The notes under the pieces were generated by a model. It ran no database searches and was not told the DNA's origin. It saw only the letters and a program-made list of their open reading frames with translations. Shown one piece after another: positions 61,304 through 64,000 of a stretch of 64,000 bases of DNA (position 1 is its first letter; every line of letters starts with the position of its first letter). Where the stretch lies: contig CAVTFN010000004.1 of the NCBI GenBank assembly GCA_963734065.1, forward strand, positions 434,001 to 498,000, in the 5' to 3' direction. The translations under genes and the position numbers were made by a program. This DNA is from DATBLE01 sp963734065. Lineage in GTDB: Bacteria > Actinomycetota > Thermoleophilia > Gaiellales > Gaiellaceae.

Positions 61304-62587
61304 GTGAAGCGGATACATGCAGGACGGCGGTGGCAGGTGCTCGCCGTCACCGGCGGGCTCATCGCCGCCGTCGCCGTCGGACTCGTCGCGACCACTGCGT
61401 CGGCGAGGTCCCGCGACGACGTCACCCTACGGGTCAGCCTGTTCGGCGACTTCGGGTACCACGACCTCTACAAGCAGTACGAGGCCGCACACCCCGGGGT
61501 GACGATCCAGGAGTCGATCCAGTCGTACGCGGATCACCACACCCAGCTCGCGCAGCACCTCGCGACCGGTGCAGGCGCGGCCGACGTCGAGGCAATCGAG
61601 GTCGGCTCCATTCCGCTCTACACCGCCCAGCCACAGAACCTCGTCGACCTGCGCAAGTACGGGGCCGACGCGATGAAGAACCGCTGGCTGCCCTGGAAGT
61701 ACCAGCAGGCGGTCGGCAAGGGCGGGGCCGTGATCGGCCTCGGCACCGACGTGGGCAGCCTCGCGATCTGCTACCGCAAGGACCTGTTCGCGAAGGCGGG
61801 CCTCCCGACCAACCGCGTGGCCGTCTCGAAGCTGTGGCCCACGTGGCAGGCCTACATCAACACGGGCAAGCGCTACCAGGCCAAGGCCCCGAAGGGCACG
61901 TTCTTCTTCGACACGGGCTCGAATGTCTACAACGCGATGGTCGGCCAGCTCAACCCGGCCTACTACAACGCCGCCGGCCAGAACATCGCAGCGACGAACC
62001 CGAGCGTGAAGGCTGCGTACAACCTGGCGATGTCGGGCGTGCTGGCCGGCGAATCCGCCGGGCTGCCCGCGTTCAGCAACGACTGGAACACCGGCTACAA
62101 GAAGGGCAAGTTCGCGACCGTGACCTGCCCCGCGTGGATGATGGGCTACATCCAGGGTCAGGCCCCGGCGACGAAGGGCAAGTGGGACATCGCCGCCACG
62201 CCCGGCACGGGCGGCAACTGGGGCGGCTCGTTCCTCGCCGTCCCGAAGCAGGGATCCCACCAGGACGAGGCCGCTGACCTGGTCAAGTTCCTGACCTCGC
62301 CTGCCTCCGAGGCCGCCGTCTTCAAGAACACTGGCAACCTGCCCAGCCAGACAGCGCTGTTGAAGAGCCCGGCGGTCCAGAACTTCAGGAACCCCTTCTT
62401 CAGCAACGCGCCTGTCGGCAAGGTCTTCGCCACCTCGGCGCTGAGGCTGAAGCCGCAGATCCTCGGTCCCCACCAGACAGACCTCCAGACCGCCTCCACG
62501 GCCGCCTTCGATCGGGTCCAGCAGCACAAGTCGACCCCGGCGAAGTCGTGGGCGCAGTTCCTCAAGGACGTCAAGAACATCGGCTAG
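61304..62587 (+). CDS. Sugar ABC transporter substrate-binding protein (CebE-like)
   Basis: 427 residues, GTG start with AAGGAGG. Signal peptide about 1-36 (VLAVTGGLIAAVAVGLVATT). No lipobox Cys is seen, so it may be anchored by an uncleaved helix or released. Family 1 extracellular solute-binding fold: VEAIEVGSIPLYTAQPQN, VIGLGTDVGSLAICYRKDLF, WDIAATPGTGGNWGGSFLAV. Cellobiose/oligosaccharide-type by similarity pattern; substrate uncertain. Confidence 0.85.
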   Translation: MKRIHAGRRWQVLAVTGGLIAAVAVGLVATTASARSRDDVTLRVSLFGDFGYHDLYKQYEAAHPGVTIQESIQSYADHHTQLAQHLATGAGAADVEAIEVGSIPLYTAQPQNLVDLRKYGADAMKNRWLPWKYQQAVGKGGAVIGLGTDVGSLAICYRKDLFAKAGLPTNRVAVSKLWPTWQAYINTGKRYQAKAPKGTFFFDTGSNVYNAMVGQLNPAYYNAAGQNIAATNPSVKAAYNLAMSGVLAGESAGLPAFSNDWNTGYKKGKFATVTCPAWMMGYIQGQAPATKGKWDIAATPGTGGNWGGSFLAVPKQGSHQDEAADLVKFLTSPASEAAVFKNTGNLPSQTALLKSPAVQNFRNPFFSNAPVGKVFATSALRLKPQILGPHQTDLQTASTAAFDRVQQHKSTPAKSWAQFLKDVKNIG

Positions 62588-62602
62588 GTAGTCCATACGC
62601 CT

Positions 62603-62651
62603 GGCGGCGCCGGGGAGAGCCGATCGACGGCTCGAATGCCCCGGCGCCGCC
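62603..62651 (+). other. Intercistronic mRNA hairpin between binding protein and permease
   Basis: A 13-bp perfect stem, GGCGGCGCCGGGG (62603-62615) with CCCCGGCGCCGCC (62639-62651), enclosing a second hairpin GAGCC/GGCTC (62617-62621 with 62629-62633). Its place directly after the binding-protein gene is typical of structures that protect the upstream mRNA and lower downstream expression, so binding protein exceeds permease. Confidence 0.7.
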
Positions 62652-62693
62652 GGCGTCGGCCAGGATGCACGCATTCGACCGAAGGCGAGGACG

Positions 62694-63656
62694 GTGAGCG
62701 AGGCAGTCGGGCAGGTGGCGAGGGTACGCGGGTCTCGAGCGGCCCGCCGCCGGCTGCACCGCATCGACGCCCTCGTCTCGCCCTACCTCTACGTCGGGTC
62801 GTTCTTCCTCGTCTTCTGCGCCTTCGGGCTGTTCCCGCTCGGCTACACGGCGTGGATGTCGCTGACCGACCGGAACCTGCTCAACCCGACGACGCACTTC
62901 GTCGGGCTCGACAACTACACCGCGCTCCTCCACGACTCGTACTTCTGGAACGCGGTCGAGAACACGCTCGGGATCTGGGTGCTCTCTACGATCCCCCAGC
63001 TCCTGCTGGCGCTCGCGCTGGCGCATCTGATCAACACGAAGCTCCGCGGGCGGACCTTCTTCCGCATGAGCGTCCTGCTCCCGCAGGTGACCTCGCTCGT
63101 CGCCGTCGCCCTGATCTTCACGCAGCTCTTCTCGCGGGACTACGGGCTGTTCAACTACCTGCTCGGCGGGATCGGGATCGGCCCGGTCGACTGGGAGGCC
63201 GGACGCTTCTCGTCGTGGGTCGCGCTCTCCGTGATGGTCACGTGGCGGTGGACAGGGTTCAACGCGCTCCTCTACCTCGCCGCCATGCAGGCGATCCCGG
63301 ACGACCTCTACGAGTCGGCCGCGATCGACGGCGCGCGACGCTGGCGGCAGTTCTGGCACATCACCGTGCCGATGATCCGGCCGACGATCATCTTCACCGT
63401 CGTCGTCTCCACGATCGGCGGGCTCCAGCTCTTCACCGAGCCCTTCCTCTTCCAGCCGGTCAAGAACGGGGCGATGGGCGGCTCGGCCCGCCAGTACCAG
63501 ACGATCTCGATGTACCTGTACGAGAAGTCGTTCGGCAGCTCGCAGTTCAAGTTCGGCTACGCGGCGGCGATCGCCTGGTGCCTGTTCCTGATCATCGTGC
63601 TCATCGCCATCGTCAACTTCCTGCTCGTCCGCAGGATCAAGTCGGCGGAGACGTAG
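62694..63656 (+). CDS. Sugar ABC transporter permease (MalF/CebF type)
   Basis: 320 residues, six helices plus a long cytoplasmic N-terminus. The EAA-type loop is YESAAIDGARRWRQFWHITV followed by PMIRPTI. PLGYTAWMSLTDRNLL at the N-terminus is typical of MalF-type permeases. GTG start at 62694. Paired with the next permease; no ATPase gene is in the window, so it may use a shared MsiK-like ATPase elsewhere. Confidence 0.9.
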   Translation: MSEAVGQVARVRGSRAARRRLHRIDALVSPYLYVGSFFLVFCAFGLFPLGYTAWMSLTDRNLLNPTTHFVGLDNYTALLHDSYFWNAVENTLGIWVLSTIPQLLLALALAHLINTKLRGRTFFRMSVLLPQVTSLVAVALIFTQLFSRDYGLFNYLLGGIGIGPVDWEAGRFSSWVALSVMVTWRWTGFNALLYLAAMQAIPDDLYESAAIDGARRWRQFWHITVPMIRPTIIFTVVVSTIGGLQLFTEPFLFQPVKNGAMGGSARQYQTISMYLYEKSFGSSQFKFGYAAAIAWCLFLIIVLIAIVNFLLVRRIKSAET

Positions 63657-63659
63657 GCG

Positions 63660-64000
63660 ATGTCGGCTGTAGCGACCCCCAAGACCTCGACCCGCGGCCG
63701 CCGGCGGCGCATGACCCTGTCCCGGCGCTTCGAGTCCGCCGGCCCGTTCACGTACCTCTTCCTGCTCGTCGTCGCGATCATCTCGTTCTTCCCGCTCTAC
63801 TGGTCGGTCGTCGTCGCCTCGCACGACAACTCCGCGATCGCGGCCTACCCGCCGGTCGCGACGCCGGGGCGGGAGCTGTTCCACAACATCGGGCGGGTCT
63901 TCAACTCGGGCGAGGTGAACATCGACTTCTGGACGGCGCTGATCAACTCGGCGATCGTCTCCGGCGCGATCGCGTTCTCGGTCGTCCTCTTCAGCTCGCT
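63660..64000 (+). CDS. Sugar ABC transporter permease (MalG/CebG type), truncated by window edge
   Basis: The first 113 codons are present. Basic cytoplasmic N-terminus (STRGRRRRMTLSRRFE) and helix 1 (GPFTYLFLLVVAIISFFPLY), then WSVVVASHDNSAIAAYPP and a second helix, SAIVSGAIAFSVVLFSSL. Three bases after the stop of the first permease. The EAA loop is beyond the window. Confidence 0.88.
   Translation, partial: MSAVATPKTSTRGRRRRMTLSRRFESAGPFTYLFLLVVAIISFFPLYWSVVVASHDNSAIAAYPPVATPGRELFHNIGRVFNSGEVNIDFWTALINSAIVSGAIAFSVVLFSS

Overview
The window looks like chromosomal DNA of a high-GC actinobacterium. The GC content, GTG/TTG starts, 4-bp gene overlaps (GTGA, ATGA), a PdtaS/PdtaR-type ANTAR two-component pair and a ScyD/ScyE-like secreted protein suggest a Thermoleophilia-type lineage (Gaiellales/Solirubrobacterales). 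That placement is an inference; no rRNA or marker comparison was possible. Almost the whole window is core metabolism in long, tightly overlapping operons. There is no prophage, CRISPR array or intact insertion sequence.

Layout. 1-3.8 kb: the 3' end of ctaB, a tiny membrane protein, an amidase and a secreted fibronectin-III-like protein. 3.7-11.6 kb (minus): an oxidative/non-oxidative pentose phosphate operon (rpiB-tal-pgi-gnd-zwf-opcA) that runs into an ECF sigma factor and a DUF4349 membrane protein; tkt diverges from rpiB. 13.4-22 kb: an ABC-F ATPase, a U32-like protein, a TetR gene facing a secreted beta-propeller protein, and the histidine kinase-Nudix-ANTAR regulator block. 22-30 kb: glnA, two acetyltransferases, a secreted glycosidase-like protein, an ABC-2 exporter and a GNAT-PII-amt operon. 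30-37 kb: histidine biosynthesis (yerC-hisG-hisD-hisCB-hisH-hisF-hisIE, with hisA divergent). 37-43.7 kb: arginine biosynthesis (argC-J-B-D-R-G-H). 43.7-48 kb: gltB. 48-57 kb: a structured non-coding region, then leuA-leuB-ilvB-ilvN-ilvC, an orphan gene and ilvD. 56-60 kb: an OLD-like nuclease and ppc. 60-64 kb: a LacI-controlled sugar ABC importer that runs off the end.

How it fits together. Glucose-6-phosphate is drawn into the pentose phosphate pathway. PEP carboxylase supplies C4 acids. Amt, PII, GlnA and GltB form the ammonium assimilation chain that feeds glutamate to the arginine, histidine and branched-chain operons. Regulatory signals visible in the DNA include ARG-box half sites over a probably leaderless argC promoter, a palindrome between yerC and hisA, a branched-chain-rich leader peptide upstream of leuA, terminator hairpins in the glnA and GNAT-PII-amt leaders, and a promoter-plus-operator in front of the lacI-type gene, which appears to start with ATC.

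The most unusual content is small. (i) A 68-bp dispersed element occurs three times with identical spacing, once in frame inside an ABC-F gene. (ii) A 70-bp element with two GTAACAC-N-GTGTTAC palindromes occurs in two otherwise compact operon junctions. (iii) GGGGACAGTCCCC/GGGTCAGACCC palindromes sit inside pgi and at the 3' end of hisA. (iv) A tRNA-like 8/4 cloverleaf lies in the gltB-leuA interval. (v) hisC and hisB are fused. (vi) A putative 177-bp inversion splits a DUF2269-like gene.
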